From Spongilla lacustris (Eukaryota; Porifera; Demospongiae; Spongillida; Spongillidae): a stretch of 64,000 bases of DNA. The notes beneath the pieces were generated by a model. That model was not told where the DNA came from. It was given only the letters and a program-made list of their open reading frames with translations, and did no database searches. Location: the NCBI GenBank assembly GCA_949361645.1, contig OX442432.1:3006598-3070597 (forward strand). The letters are read 5' to 3'. The translations under genes were made by a program, and so were the position numbers. This document shows, in pieces, positions 1 through 15,100 of the stretch (position 1 is its first letter; each line of letters starts with the position of its first letter).

Positions 1-122
1 TTAGCACCAAATCCAGCAGAGACTGCAAACATCCCAATATAGTCTGTGATTCCACTTGATTCGGGTGCTATAAAGTCAGAGAGGCAAAGACAAGGCTCTG
101 GAGCACCTGAGTCTTTGACAGC
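1..122 (-). CDS. MTR: MTR exon (cut by window edge): activation domain
   Basis: Acceptor at 123-124. Encodes [20 protein letters not shown] and onward to FAVSAGFGA, and continues beyond the window. Confidence 0.93.
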
Positions 123-3100
123 CTGCAAAGGTTTCAATAATGAAAGTGACACTTTGGATACCACTCAACATACATGTAAATACATGTAGGTCTTAAACAT
201 ATCAAGTGCATGAAGGTCTTAAATTTAAATTCATCATTGATCCCTAACTTTATACTCAATAGTTGTATACAATGGTACATATAAACAAATTTGTTTTAAA
301 TCTTGTTTCATACATTTTTTCTATGACAGTCTAGAAATGCTTTTTATTATTTAAAATACATAAATTAGTGTTATCTCTTGACTACTGTTCTTGTACCCTC
401 AATGTATACACACATCTGAACAACTGTTGTACTATTCCATACCAGCACCGCTTTAACAATGTTTTGTATGAAACTTATAAGTGCATTGTAAACTTAAAAT
501 GTCCTCATCCTACTTTATAAGTCATGTCAGTTATAGAAGCAGATCATCGTCGGAGGCTTATTCAGAGCATATGGAAGTTTAAGGGGCCCAGAGTGCACAT
601 CTGGCCACAACGTCACATTAGTCTATTGCTAATTACATTATGTGAGTTAGAGATTGATATTGTCTATTTGCTTCAGAAAGTGTGCACATGCGTGCATACT
701 TTACCTTATTTAACAATTTGAATCATTACTACCCCACATTAAACTCAGTGGCTGTGAAATTGATATACAATGTTATTCCCCAGTGATGCACTGATGTGTG
801 TAGTAAAATTCTGGTCCTGAAATATACTGCTTATGCTATGATAATGGAGCAGCTTCAGTTACAGTTTTATAAAAGGCACATTTCAAAGTTAGTGGATAGC
901 AAATGAAAAGTGGGTAGTAAATTCATACATAAGTTTTACTATTCCAATGCAATGTAAGGAAATTGCCTGTATTTCTCTAGCAGTGTCTGGGGCCTGGCTT
1001 TTTAAATTGTGTACAGGTGTGCACACTGTAAAATGCACCACACCCATAATGTATTTTGTGTACTTTAAATATGTTCCTGATAGAGGACAGTAAGTACTAT
1101 TATTGCAATCTAATTAGTTCATTTATATTTTTTCTGTTGAGTTTGACAATACAGTGTGTACACTTGTACACACTTTAATACCACACATGGCAGCATGGTT
1201 ACAGACCACTATTAGCTCAAACATTGAATGGCATAACATAATATAGCCCTTAATGATGCAGTATTCCCCCACTGAAACACTGAATGAGACTCCTTTTCTT
1301 TGCACATGCTAGCTGGCCTTTTGTTGTCATCAAACAGCAAATACTTACCCACATACACATGTACAAGACAGAAAGAACTGCTTGCTCTGTCCTCTCAATG
1401 GCTCCTATTTATGTTGTATTGCTGTTTGCAGTCCCTGGCTGACTGCTCTGCCACGTTCTACAGCTTGTGAACCAGTGTGCACTACACTAGTTTTTGCCCT
1501 GCTAAGTCCTATAGTTTTTTAACCTGCTTGCAGTCCCTAGCTAACTGCCCTGCAATGTCCTACAGCTTGTGAACTTGTTTGCAGTTCCTAACTGACTGCC
1601 CTGCCACGTCCTAGAGTTAAAAAAAAAAAACCTGTTTGCAGCCCCTAGCCTAGGCCTAGCTAACTGTCCCCGCGTTCTTGAGTCAGCGCTGCATTTTTAG
1701 CACCAACAGTGGGCTAATTGATTCGTTAACACGCCATTTGGTAACCAAGCGCAAGTGGACACTGGGCGGGTCCTAAGAACTCTGGCCTCTCCCGTTGAAC
1801 TACAGACTCACTGTACCTTCCATATTTGTTTTTAAATGTCACGTGCGTACGAATTTTTGATTGCTTTTCTGGCCAAAAAAACTATGAGTTTCAAGTACAG
1901 TTGTTTATGTTCTGTATTTCCCCATATTCGGCTAAGACCTATCTTTAAAATGATGTAAAATTTGCTACAGGAATCCAACAACTGTTAAAGATATGAAGGT
2001 GTAAATAAAGTGTGTACACCTGTACACACTGTACGCACTGTACACACTGTACGCACAGTATGCACACCTGTGCACACGGGAGCAAATAGACAATATTTGT
2101 TTAAGCAAAACTCTCATAATTACAGTCACAAAACCAAACAAATTGGTCAAAAGGTTCTAAATTGTGTGCTCTGCACAACCACAACCATTAGACTTCAATT
2201 GTACAGTGCAATTAACATCTTATCCTTTTCCAATTGAATCTTGAGGGGGAGGGAGAGGAGGAGGAGGAGGAGGCCTCAGGAGGTGAAAACTTTACTGGGT
2301 TGGATCGCGGGAATTATGAGCTTTCTAAGTGCAAGCAGTTTCACTATATTGTCAAGTAAGCATTTTGGATCCAAATATGCTTGCTGAAGTCCAATTGAGT
2401 TTATGGTAATATCGGCAATAATGGAATCGCTTATTTTGCTAATCACACCTCAAATCATACACAGCAAGTACTAACATACTCGCCTGATAAGAACATATTT
2501 CTACACACATTCATCACAGGTAAAACAAGGACCCATTAAATCACAATTTTTGGCTACTAGATTTAATACAATTTACTGGTGGTGAGCATGCAGAATGAGA
2601 ACCTATTCATGCCATTATGAAACACAAGAGCACATCTTACTTGCTGTCTAAGTCCATATAGTACCCCCACAGATGAAGCACAGTCCTCACTCAGCATCAC
2701 AATGTCATCGCCTCTGGCTCTGGCAGGATACAGTCCCACTACTCCGCGAGCCACAATAAGTTTTTCCTTCACCATTCTTTTTAACATCGTTTGTGCCTCC
2801 TCAAACACCTTCTTTGCCTCAGAACCTACAACATACATTAAAGAGGTTAATAGCTGGTTCAATTTTGCCCTGCAAGAACAACTGTAGCATACCTTGAATA
2901 CAAATGTGAAAAATCAGGACCCACGGTAGTGGGTCCTATGTAGAATTGGCTTTGTGGGTGTGGTTTTCGATCGAGCGTTATAAAACGGTAACAAAGCGTT
3001 GCTGTTACTCACCAGTTCGCATATAATCCATCACAAACATGACAGATGTGCACATATAACATGAGCTTCGCTAAACAGTGCCGTTAAAGTGGAGCGACAA

Positions 3101-6100
3101 GTCGGCACCTAAATTCTGCCATTTAATTTTTGTTCTCCTCCTTCCCTTCATCACATAACTCGCGACAGTAACGTCGTATGAAGATGAAATTAATTTCAAG
3201 TGTAGCATTTTAATTCCAAATGTGCCCTTTCCTACAGTTGTTAGCTGGTGATGAAATGCCGTGAAAATGCTGAAAATCGGTGAAAATTCTGTTACCTGGC
3301 AGTATGCAATATGACGTCACATACACGTCTTAATTTACTGTTGCCAGGCTACGCACAATTAATGTATGCAGCTGCAGACACGTTTATAACAGGCGGTTCT
3401 AATTCAGCAAAGGTGACCAAGCCAAAGAAAACGGCTCGTTAACAAGGAGAACTCTGAGTTTAAGATATCCGAAGAACAAAGGTAGGCCTGTCAAAGAGAC
3501 CTATATACTCAGATTACACATAAAAGGAATCTAAGCGTCATATACATTGAATACACTAAGCCATATATTATATTGAACACTATTGGCAGAGAAAAAAAAT
3601 TAGGGGAACAAATTAATCAAAAACCTCTCTATCGAGAAAGTGATTGGTGTTATGTAGGATTAGTGGTGAAAGAAACACGATACAGTATGTTAAAGTGAGG
3701 TTTGGTAGGATCCTACAACTATAACAGTCCTACATTTGCAAATAGGCTTCTTCATTTGCAAATTCAGGACTGTAAGTTGTAGGATCCTACCAAGCTTCAC
3801 TTTAACATACTGTACCTTGTTTCCTTGCTTTTTGCACCACCAATCCTACATAACACCAATCACTTTCTCGATAGAGAAGTTTCTGATTTACTTGTGGAAG
3901 TAAATGAACAATAACTAAATTTGATAAGAAAAATGAACCAAGCTAATGATTTGTGCTGGTCCCTTGTTTAAGTATTGAGATGGGTAAGAGCAAAAGATTG
4001 TAAATTGCAATCCTCAAAGTGACACTCTGTTGTGAACAAACTACTATAATCACGACACATAAATATAGCCTTACCAACATCCTGATCATTAAAAATCTTC
4101 GGATATCCTCTGTTTGGGTACTTTCCTCGCAATTGCCAGACATCGAAAAATGGCTTCCAATCAATGTATGGAATGAGCCTCTCCAGGTCATAATCAAGGA
4201 ACTCTGTTACACCAAGTGTATTTGGACGCGCTGTACAGAAATTTAATAAAAATGCAGCATATACAAGCGAGTACTTAACTGAAGCACTGTTTGCACACAC
4301 ACATGCAAACATGCACGTTACACACTGCATCTCAACATGTTTGACAAAGAATGCTTACAAGAAGGTGACCATACCTGCTCTGTACAAGGACCAATCAAGC
4401 ATTACGGCCTTCTTCCGGCTTTCTGCTAGAGAAAAATATGTTTTTTCCTATGTAGGTAAGGAAAGAAAAATATTTTTTATAGCCCCAATGCTTATCTTAC
4501 AACACATGAGTTGTAATCAATCTAAGAGGTTAATTAGTGTATGGTGAATCTTCAAATTCTCCCATTTTTAATGGTACTAAAATGGTGCATTTTCAGTAGA
4601 TTGGCAAGGTCATAGCATTCCTTTAACATTTACAGATGCAAACATAGCGTGTTCCTAGCGCATATAAAAAATAATTGGGGCAGATAGCGATTTAAATGCG
4701 ATGCATTTTAATAATATTTTTTATTATATGCGCTAGGTCCTTTTTCGCTGCCTCAACCCCATTCAATGTGTTGATGACATAGAAAGCCGCCTTACACAAA
4801 AACGGACCATTACTAAGTTGATTGCTATTTTTTTTCTCCTGGCTTGTACTAATATTCAAGGGGTATGCTATGTGTAGTACAGACAATCTGAACACTGCTG
4901 TTAGGGCTGACCAAGCTGGTTCTGAACTTATTTCACCATACTGCGTTCGGAATATAATCTGATCGTAACGTAAGTAATTACATTATGCTACATTTGTATT
5001 TTGTTGTGTTATGTTATTACTTATACCACATTACAACTGAAACATAACTTGTTATTGACACCTGTATAAATAGGCTGCTGAACTAGGTGTATTAACTGGA
5101 TGCTGAGTAGATACGTGGAATGTGCTACAGGTAAAATGGTTGATGGTGGTATTACAGACGAGAAAAACTAGATTACTTGAAGATGTTGATTGGCTTTAAT
5201 GATTAGGTTCCCGTGTGTGTTTATAGATATAATCTGGAGTACCATCCAAACATGCTGGATTTTTATAAACTACTAAGATAATGCAACTCTGAAAACAAAA
5301 AAAAAATCAATACAACCCAAGAAACTCAACATCACTAACCTTCAGCGTTTCATAGTAGTTCTCTCGCTCGTCATTGTATTCTTCTTTGATGTCCTCAACA
5401 AAGTCTCTGAAAGCATTCTTATCAAGTAAACTTGACACCTGCGGACAATAGCATGAAGGATTGCATCAACCCCATGATAGAATTTTGAGCAAAGCACTGA
5501 GGCTCTGCAATTTTGCTGCGTACAATTAAAGTGGGTGACAGCATGAAAAAGTAAATTGAAAGTGATTCAGGTTACTAGCAATAAAGGTGGAACTTAGTAT
5601 TAGGAATTAAAGGATGGTTTGAGAAATCTATTTTAGTTGGTGCTAGTGAGACAAATACAGTTTTGAGTAGCGGGAACCCCAAACTATACCACTAAGGTGC
5701 TTTTGGTCCATTCAGATTATCGTTTATATGAAATCCGTGCGACCCAATTTTGTTCGACGGCGCTCTCACACTCACTGAACGGTCAATGATGTAATATCAG
5801 GTCATGCCTTTTGGCCCGATCAAACTACACTCATTCCCATGCTTAACCATACTTAGCACCATTTACTGTTGCTTCAAACTTTTTTCAAAGACTATAACAG
5901 CTTAGAGAGCTGCCATCTTTTGCACACAGGTACATTTATATGGGATATATACATCTATGCCGGTAACAATTGTAAATGAATGCTTTACACATGACTTGCA
6001 ATAACTTTGCAACGATTCATGTTCTTGGAGTGACATATTCAAGGTTGGTAATAATTCCCATGGATTACCTGCATCTGGCTGGCTGGCTGGCGTTTGTAGT

Positions 6101-9100
6101 CTTCAGACAAGGCCCGTGCAATTGGCTTGCATATATGCATGCCCATTGCTGCGATTAAACTTACGCCCTTCATGTATATACATTATAATTTGGCTGGATA
6201 AAAAATTTGTCTTTAGAAAAAGCAAAAGCAGCAGAATGCCAGAGCCAATGTATTCCTCATTGGTACTGAGGAGCGAAAGAAATATTTCCTTAAACGTGGT
6301 AAATAGCAGTCCACTCCACCATCGCTATGTCTAGACTCTCCTCAACAGGGCTACACAACCAGCCTTTCCACTACAATCCACTCCATCAGCCTGGTTTTTG
6401 AAGCGTCATACTTACACAAATCCTTGTCAAATCACTTAGCTATGGGTGGGGTACATGCTCTGTATGCAGCTTAAAGTACGTTTAAAGAACCTTCCACTCC
6501 GTCCAGCAATTACTATTTCTGCATGAAGTAATCAGTTTGAATTTGTCTTTGTCTGACTGTATAACATCAGCGTAGGGCCAAATTAGGCAGTCTGCTTCGG
6601 TACAAGGACCAAATCAGGTTGCTTGCTTTTGTCTGTCTGTATAGGACCAAAATGAGCAGCGTAGGACCAAATTAGGCAGCCTGTTTTGGTCCTATGACCC
6701 AAAACTGCCTGAAATGGTTCTAGGACCATTTCAGGATAAGACAAAATCAGCTCTGACAGATTGTAGTAACGTGGTTGAGCATGCAAATACACGATGTAGC
6801 TGCTAGCGCTATGACTACGAGATAGCACAAACTACACAAAATATCAATGAATACATGAGACTGGGGGCAAAGCCCCAACATACAAATATAAATGATGCAG
6901 CAGCCATTCGGCCCGCGCTGTGCCTGCAATAGACACAATGGACCCGCTAAATTGAGTCTTTGTCTAGGCCAGATTACCACACAGATCCAGAACAGACCTT
7001 CGAGAAGGTGCAAACAATGATCCGTCAGAAAGAAGCTGTTAAAGACCAGCAAGAAACCCAGAAAAGCAGTAACCTGGAATCAGGAAGTTTGTGCTTAGTT
7101 CAACCCCAACCTGGAGAACTGGCAGCATTAACCACATGAGATGCAGGAAGGGCCCCAAAAGATCAAAGCAGATGTCCAAACTGTGGGAAAACCCATAATT
7201 GGCAAGAGATGTGTCCAGCAAGAGGAGCGGTTTGTTACAGATGTCAAAAGTGAGGACATTTTGCTACTGTCTGCCACTCAAAACAACTACACCAAGTAGA
7301 AAGATTACAAGGAAGATATGTTTTTGGATACAATAGGAGGTAGGGAGATGGCTTGGTTTGCTTGTGTGTTGCTCTGTGGTGTGAAGGTGAACTTTAAACT
7401 TGATACTAGTGCATAGGTCACTGCAATATCAGACCTAACCTTCGAATGTCTCAGTGATCATGCAACGCTTCAAAAACCTTGGGCAACAACCATTGGAAGT
7501 AATGGGACAGTTTACCAGCAACATGATATATAATGGACAGTCTGAGCAGGTGGTGATTGTCATTAAGGGACTTAAGAAAAAAGTACTTATAATGAGGAAT
7601 GTTTATGTTGCTAACAAACAAATGTTCTTCTTTCAGTGTATTCAAAGTCTAGATCCCTAACAGGATCGAACAAGGGGATCACTAGATTTCTAGAGGAGGA
7701 AGCATCAACATGTGCAATAAAGGACCTTCTCTTCATCAGACCTTTTGTGTCAGTTTTAGCCACCTTCCTGGGAAAAAATGAGGAGACAACCGCTCGTTGT
7801 TTGTGATTAGAGGCGTAAAACTTAATGCTTATTCTATTTGCACAATTTGAAGGATTTTTGACAAATACAGTGATACATTTGCCGATTACAGACAAGTCGC
7901 CTCATATTTTGCTACACTAATCAACATCAGCACAGATTAGGGAGATTACGAGTCTGACAAAGATACAACAGATGTGTATTTTGCACAATTCGATAAGATA
8001 CGAGATGTAGCCCTGTACAAGTTTCAGCATGTCTCAGAGACTTGGCACAAGTTTCTCAAGAACTCACGTTGACAAGCCACAAAACAGTGGGGTGTCTGCT
8101 GGTCGCGGCACTGTTGTGTGCACCACTACAAGCAATTGTGCCACAGGGCCGGCGCAGCCCATAGGGCAGGTAGGGCATTTGCCCTACCACTTTTCCCCCC
8201 GCGACTAAGATCATTATTAATAATTTTCATTAATTAATTAGCTTTGATTAAATATATAAATAACCATTAGCATGCGCAATGGCCGCCGTACCGTTTGCAA
8301 TGGACGCTCTACCTGAGGTTGGAAGTCAACCGCATCATCCAGCCTCAGATTTTAAGTATCCGCAACAATCATTTGGGAAAGCAATGAGGGCTTGCCAATC
8401 TTCTTGGTTCAAGCTGTGGCCATTTTTGCACTACGATGAAGCGAAGGATGTGTTATTTTGTCACACGTGCGTAGTGGGCCTGGGACAAAAAAAGCTGAAG
8501 CCATCAAATGTCGACCCAGCGTTTGTACGTATTTTCTAATTTCAAGTATAATGATAGATATAGTACCATTTGTCAATATGTGCAGGTTTCTAGAGGATTC
8601 TGCAATTGGAAAAATGCAACAACGCAAATCCAGAAACATCAAGAGAGCAAATGCCACCGTGAAGCAGTTGAGGTTGTGATTACACTTCCTAAGACTACTG
8701 TAGATATTGGTGAGCAGCTATCACTATAACATGCAAGGGGAAAAGAATGCAATCGCAAATATTTCCTCCACATTCTGTCCTGCATTAAATATCCTGTGCG
8801 ACAAGGATTAGCTCTTCGGGGGGAGGGAGATGAAAGGGATAGTAATTTTTTTCAACTGCTCAAAGCAAGGGGCAATAATTATATTGATTTCATGCAATGG
8901 TTAGAAAAAAAGATTAAATACACCTCACATGATATCCAGAATGAGATCGTAAAACTAATGGCTCTTTATGTTCTTAGAAATATGTCTCAGATTTTGCAAG
9001 ATTCTCCATTTCTTACATTGATGATGGATGAAACAACTGATGTATCAAATAAGGAGCAGGTAGTAATAGTTATGAGAAGGGTTTCAGAAAGTTTTGAAGT

Positions 9101-12100
9101 GCATGAAGAATTTTTGGGTCTCTGTGAGGTGTCATCCATTGATGCATCAACCTTGACTACTGCTGCCAAAGATGTTTTTGCTAGAATGAATCTACCTATT
9201 TCCAAGCTTAGGGGACAGTGGCTATGATGGAGCAAGTACAATGAAAGGTGTACGATCAGGAGCAGCTTCACAAATACTAGCTGAAGAACCAACAGCAGTA
9301 TATACGCACTGTTATGGACACAGCCTTAATGATGTTTTTAAGAAAATAAAGGTCATTAAGGATGCATTGGATGTAACACACGAGGTAACAAAATTAATAA
9401 AATACTCACCAAAAAGAGAAGCAATTTTCAGAGAAATTCAAAACTGTGGTGGCTCAGATTATGATGGAGCTCATATGTCTCTAGAAAAGCACTCTGGAAT
9501 TAGACCACTATGTCCCACAAAGTGGACTGTGCGTGCCGATTCCCTTGCCAGCATTATTGAAAACTATTCATCGCTTCAGAGCACCTGGGATGAAGTTGTT
9601 GACATCACAAGGGACTCTGAGATAAAGGCTAGAATTATTGGTGTAGCAGCTCAAATGAAAACCTTTGAGTTTGCTTTTACAGTGCATCTTGCAGAAATGC
9701 TGCTTAGGCACAGTGCATCTTGCAGAAATGCTGCTTAGGCAAACAGATAATCTCAGCAAAACACTACAAAAGGACCCATATCAGCTTCAGCAGGCCAAAT
9801 GGCTGCATCCATGATGCTAGCCACACTTCAATGTGTCCAAAATGATAGTCCTTTCAGCTTTTTTGGGATAAGTTAAGTGTGTATCTTACTTCGATTGATG
9901 TTTCTGAGCCTTGGCTACCAAGGCAAAGGAAAATCCCAAAGCGGTTTAATGATGGTACTGCAAGCACTCATTTTCATGACACAACAACATTGCATTACCG
10001 GCAAGTTTATTATGAAGCTATTGATTGTACTATTAACTGTATGAAGGAGAGATTTGATCAGCCAGGCTACAGGGTGTACTGCTACTTGGAGAGGCTGTTG
10101 TGTAAGGCTTGCACAGCACAACCATATGAAGAAGAACTGGATTTTATCTATGAGTTTTACAAGGATGACTTCAATAAAGAGAATCTTGTAGCACAGTTAC
10201 AAATTCTAACTGTCCATTTTGCTGCATAAATACATCTCAGTCTTTAAATGTTTTGGATCTTACAAAGTATTTTAAATCATTGATGATAGGACAGCGAGAT
10301 TTAATGAATCAAGTATGCCGAATCATGCAGTTGATTTTGGTTATGCCAGCTACCAACGCTACATCAGAAAGATCGTTTAGTACATTGAGAAGAAAACAAA
10401 GACCTATTTGAGAAGCACTATGAAGCAGGAAAGGCTGAATAATTTTATGATACTTCATATTTATAGTGAACAAACTGATGCAATCAATGATAATGAAATA
10501 GCAAATGAATTCATAGGTCGCTCAGAGCACAGAATATCTATTTTTGGAAAGTTTTAACTGACTGTGATATGTTATGCGTAATTGAATTTTTGTGGTTAAT
10601 TAATTAATCATAGCCTGCCCTACCACTTTATATAAGCTTCCGCCGGCCCTGTGCCATGAGTACAATCTCCGAGTCAAACAGAAAGCTCGTGACACATCAG
10701 GAGTCAAAGCAGACCCTGAATTATTTTAACTTAGGGTTAGCAATGTACTTGGATTGCTGGCACTGACAGCACTGCAGCTAGTTTCAAGGCCGGATGAAGT
10801 TGACCAGTATGAGCAGCAGATTCATCCAAGAGTCCCTTCAAAAGATTCCCAAATCTATTTCAATGACTTGGAATTCTGGGGGGTTAATACACAATCAAAT
10901 TGAAATCATATTCCAAGCCTTACACCCTCACCACTGCTAGAAATGTTCCCCTCCCCTTGCGAGAAAAGGTCAAAGAAGAGTAAGCTAGAATGGAGAGCCT
11001 GGGAGTGATAACTAAAGTGGAAGGTCCATCCGAGTGGTGTTGTGGTATGGTTGAAGTTCCCAAGAGACAACACAGTTCGTATTTGCGTGGACCTCAAGCC
11101 CTTGAACGAAAACATACTACGTTAAAACTTTCCCCTTCCTAAGGTGGATGAAACACTAGCACAGCTGGCTGGGGCTACAGCTTTCAGCAAATTAGATGCC
11201 AACTGTGGCTTTTGGCAGATACCAATCCCATCTTTTGACAACCATTATTACACCTTTTGGTCACTACTGCTACACTAAGCTACCTTTTGGCATTTCAAGT
11301 GCTCCTCAGTGTTTCAAAGGTGAATGGATGAAATTCTCTCTGGTTTGGATGGCATACTCTGTCACATGAATGATGTGTTGATATTTGGCAGCAGCCAAAG
11401 AGAACATGATTGTAGACTGCAGGCAGCACTTCAGAGAATTGGAAATCAGGAGTTACACTAAATCCTACAAAATGTCATTTTCTCCAAGTGACATTCTTAG
11501 GTCATATTGTGAGTCAAGGCATTTGTGCAGATCCAGACAAGACTAGAGCAATTCTGAATATGCCTAACCCAAAGGACAGATCATGGCTACGACGGTTTCT
11601 AGGCATCATAAACCAATTCGGCAAATTCTCCCCCAACCTTTCTGACCTAAGCCAAACTATAAGGGATTTGCTGACTTCAAGGAACACATGGTTGTGGGGA
11701 CCAGTGCATGACCAGGCCTTTTCATCACTGAAAAAGGAGCTTACTAAGTTGCCAGGTCTTGTGCATTATGACCTTTCAGCTGAAACTATGATATCTGCGG
11801 ATGCATCATCTTTTGGTCTTGGGGCGGTACTACTTCAGAGAGTAAAGGGACACTGAAATCCTATTGCTTTTGTGTCACAAGCCATGTACGAGACAGAGCA
11901 GTGGTACGCACAAATTGAAGAAGTTTTGTACCTTCATTATTAGAAAGCAGTTTGAGATTGAAACTGATCACAAACCACTTGTTCTCCTGTTGACCTCCAA
12001 GCATTTGAGATTTCTACTGCATCTAGGAAGGTATGACTATGATATTTTACACGTATCAGGAAGGTTTCTCTATACTGCTGATGCACAAGAGCACCTTGCT

Positions 12101-15100
12101 GCAGCACTGAAGATCCAGAAACTGGTATCGTAGATGTTGATGTTGAGTCATTTGCTGATGTAATAACCCTATCTGTCCCTGTAACTCAGCCTCTACCCAA
12201 GAAATATCGCATAGGGCAGATCCAGGACCCTACTTTCACATCAGTTCTGCCTCTCTGGATGGCCTGAAAAACATAAAGTTGCAACAAATGTAACCCCCCG
12301 ACACCTGGCAATTTGTCGCGTTACCACGATAAGAAAATAGCAGTACCGATACAAAATTTAGTATGGCCTCCACCAAACCCCAGCAATGGAACATGCATCG
12401 GTATAATTTAGTGTCAACATCAATGGGTCATAAACATGTTAATTTATTTGTGAGACAATAGCAGGTCATTATTGCGCATGCGCAATTTGTGATAATGCTT
12501 CCATTGCAACGCTACGCAGATTGCATAGTGATGTCACCCTATATGCTTGACGCGATTACGCTTGTTTCTTGAACTCAGGTTTTTCGTCTTTCTGGAGGTT
12601 CGCGTTGGTGTCTATTAGTTTTGATCATTGAAAGTTCTATTCAACTTATTGACTTGACTTCTTATCTAGTTATTTGTGTCCAATTCTAAACTTTTTTTAC
12701 GACATGTCCACGTGTATTTGATCGTATCCTAATCTCTTTTGCCATTTTGCATTAACCTTTAATCTCCAGCCGTCCTTGATAAAGGACGATCGTCCTTTAT
12801 CAAGGACGGCAAACTAAGCTTCGGAATACAACTAACGCTTACTGAAAAAATTCTAACAATACTCCGGCTGATTTAGATAAGCGCGTGCTACTTGGGAATG
12901 GTCTTTGTTCGTTATCTTTCATCTTGCGTCACGAGATAAAAGCTTTCAAACGTTGCGAACTTATTAATTTGCGGGTAACACGGCGAAAATGGGGAAGAAC
13001 TTTGTTGTCGGTGATGCCGTGGTAGGAAAGATAAAAAAGAACCAGAATCGTTCTGGAAGTATTGTGGAGGTCATAGGGGCAGGTCACAAGTGTAGGATAC
13101 GGGTGAAGTGGTCGGACGGCACAACAACGGAGGAAACAGTTCGGGGTATCGATAAAGAAGGCGTGGTTGAGGAGAATCAGCGATGCAGAAAGCGGAAGAA
13201 CTGCGATCTCGATAAAGATGTTGAAGAAGGTGGTTCTGAAATCTCTTCTAGTGATGTGGAAAGTGATAAAGACCTGATTTTTTTTTCATCATATTTGTAA
13301 CACAACATGCATTCAATTCATCAATCAATTTGTTATCCGTAATGGCGAGAGATCTATTTTTGCAATTTTCTGTGATGGGAAAGGGTTAAATCCATTTTTG
13401 TTTACACAAACATGTTGGTTACCATTGGTTTTATTGAAATTAAATAATAGTTATTAAAAATTGAAAGTTTCATATTCATATTACCAATAAACACATAAAT
13501 AATTTGTTCAATAAAACCACAATATATGAATGGTTAATTAACTTCAGTAAAAAGTACTAACTAAAGGATTAGGGATTGCTTTGTCATTCATAAAAATTCT
13601 CCTCCGAAATGCTAATTTTGCTTGTCATGTAAATGGTATCATTCATAGATTTCACTCAAACCACATTCATTCATCTCATCAAACATAAGGATTGGAGAAA
13701 AGAGTATGGCATATATCATGAATACAGTTATAGGGCAGTGTTACACTAATGTAGAAACGTGTTCCCTAGTAAAAAAGCAAATATGGGTGTGAAGTTGCAT
13801 GTAAAAAAAGTAACCGATTCACTTTCTTCACTTTTTTCGCTTATTTTGCATTAAACTCATTTGGCTGCGGATTTATTATAAAATAAATAAAACTTTTTTA
13901 AAGTGCTTTTTTCAACTAACATTCATTCAATATGATTGGAGATCATAACAAAATATAAATTTTAAAAATACAATGTTATTTCAATTAATTAAAAAGCTTT
14001 CATGTGGTGGTCCTTTATCAAGGACCATTGTGGTCCTTGATAAAGGACCACTGCCTGGAGATTAAAGGTTAACAAACAAATTGTCTAAAGTGGCTACCAG
14101 AAATGAGATACACTTGTGGTTTAAGGGCTGTATAGCACAAACCCCAGCCAGATGGGGTTAAATCAAGAAAGATTAGAAGGCAATTGTCACGGCACCACGA
14201 CAGATTGAGCAATACCACTGCATCTAACGTGCAGTAATGCTTTTAAAAGTTTGCCCTAAGTTAAATAACATGTCATTAATCATTGCATTTGTTTCTTACC
14301 GTTAGTGTAGTTCAGGCTTTTTTGTTTACTAATACTGTTTAATTGCAAAGCAAATCCCTTAATGAAAAGTTTCAAATAAAGTTAGAAAAATGTAGCGGTA
14401 CCCACACATTCGTAGTGGTACCGTGACAGCAGGTGTCAGGGGGGTTAAAACTGTATTGGTTGGTTCCCAATGAACTAAGTATTGGTAATGATTTACTACT
14501 TTTTGGTTGTGGGATTGTGGTTCCAGTGGCAAATTCGTACGAAGACGCCTTCCCATCAGCAGCTCCGCTGGAGATAGGCCGCACCAGGGTAGTGGAGTGG
14601 ACCTGTACATCAAAATTGCAAGGTATGGATCCTGCGATTTCACCAGCAGATTTTTCACTGTCTGCACACTACGCTCCACGTGGCCATTACTTTGTGGAAA
14701 ATGTGGGCTGCTAATTATATGATTAAAGCTGTATTCCACTGCAAATTTGGCAAATTCCTCAGATGCATATTGAGGGCCATTGTCACTGATCACTGTTTCT
14801 GGGATGCCATGCCTGGCAAATTTTGCTTTTAGCACTTCCACAACACCGCCTGAAGTAGTAGATCTAAGTTGAATCACTTCTGGGTACCTGGAAAAATAAT
14901 CCACAACCACCAAGTAACATGTACCTTTCAGCGTGAATAAATCAGTGGCGACTTTTTGCCAAGGGTAGTCCGGTAGGGGTGTGGATATTAGTGGTTCGTG
15001 GTGTGGTGCACAATGTTTTACGCAAACTGGACAACGCTCAATCAGGAGTTTGATGTCTTGTGAAATCCCTGACCACCATACAGAACACTGAGCTCTGAGT

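Larger units (their letters stand above)
123..2640. other. MTR intron, mostly featureless
   Basis: AT-rich intron. Only simple or low-copy repeats are visible (listed separately); no gene supported. Confidence 0.8.
8144..10649 (+). mobile_element. hAT DNA transposon, 2.5 kb, inside Gypsy element 1
   Basis: Ends are cagggccggcg (left) and its complement cgccggccc(tg) (right), with subterminal ccctacc repeats. The 7-bp sequence tgtgcca occurs directly at both borders (8137-8143 and 10650-10656), consistent with an 8-bp hAT target duplication with a small end change. It encodes one decayed transposase. Confidence 0.85.
12756..14068. mobile_element. piggyBac-like non-autonomous element, 1.3 kb
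   Basis: Flanked by TTAA on both sides (12752-12755 and 14069-14072). The 14-bp termini cctttaatctccag and ctggagattaaagg are exact inverted repeats beginning CC, as in piggyBac. Just inside each end sits a strong palindrome built from tccttgataaagga. Only a short ORF (12989-13300) is present; no DDD transposase domain was found. Confidence 0.85.

Noticed and set aside
14189..14426. tgtcacgg...ccgtgaca inverted ends suggesting a 240-bp MITE after Gypsy 2
   Set aside because: No target duplication, and related sequence occurs at the end of Gypsy 1, so it is more likely part of the LTR.
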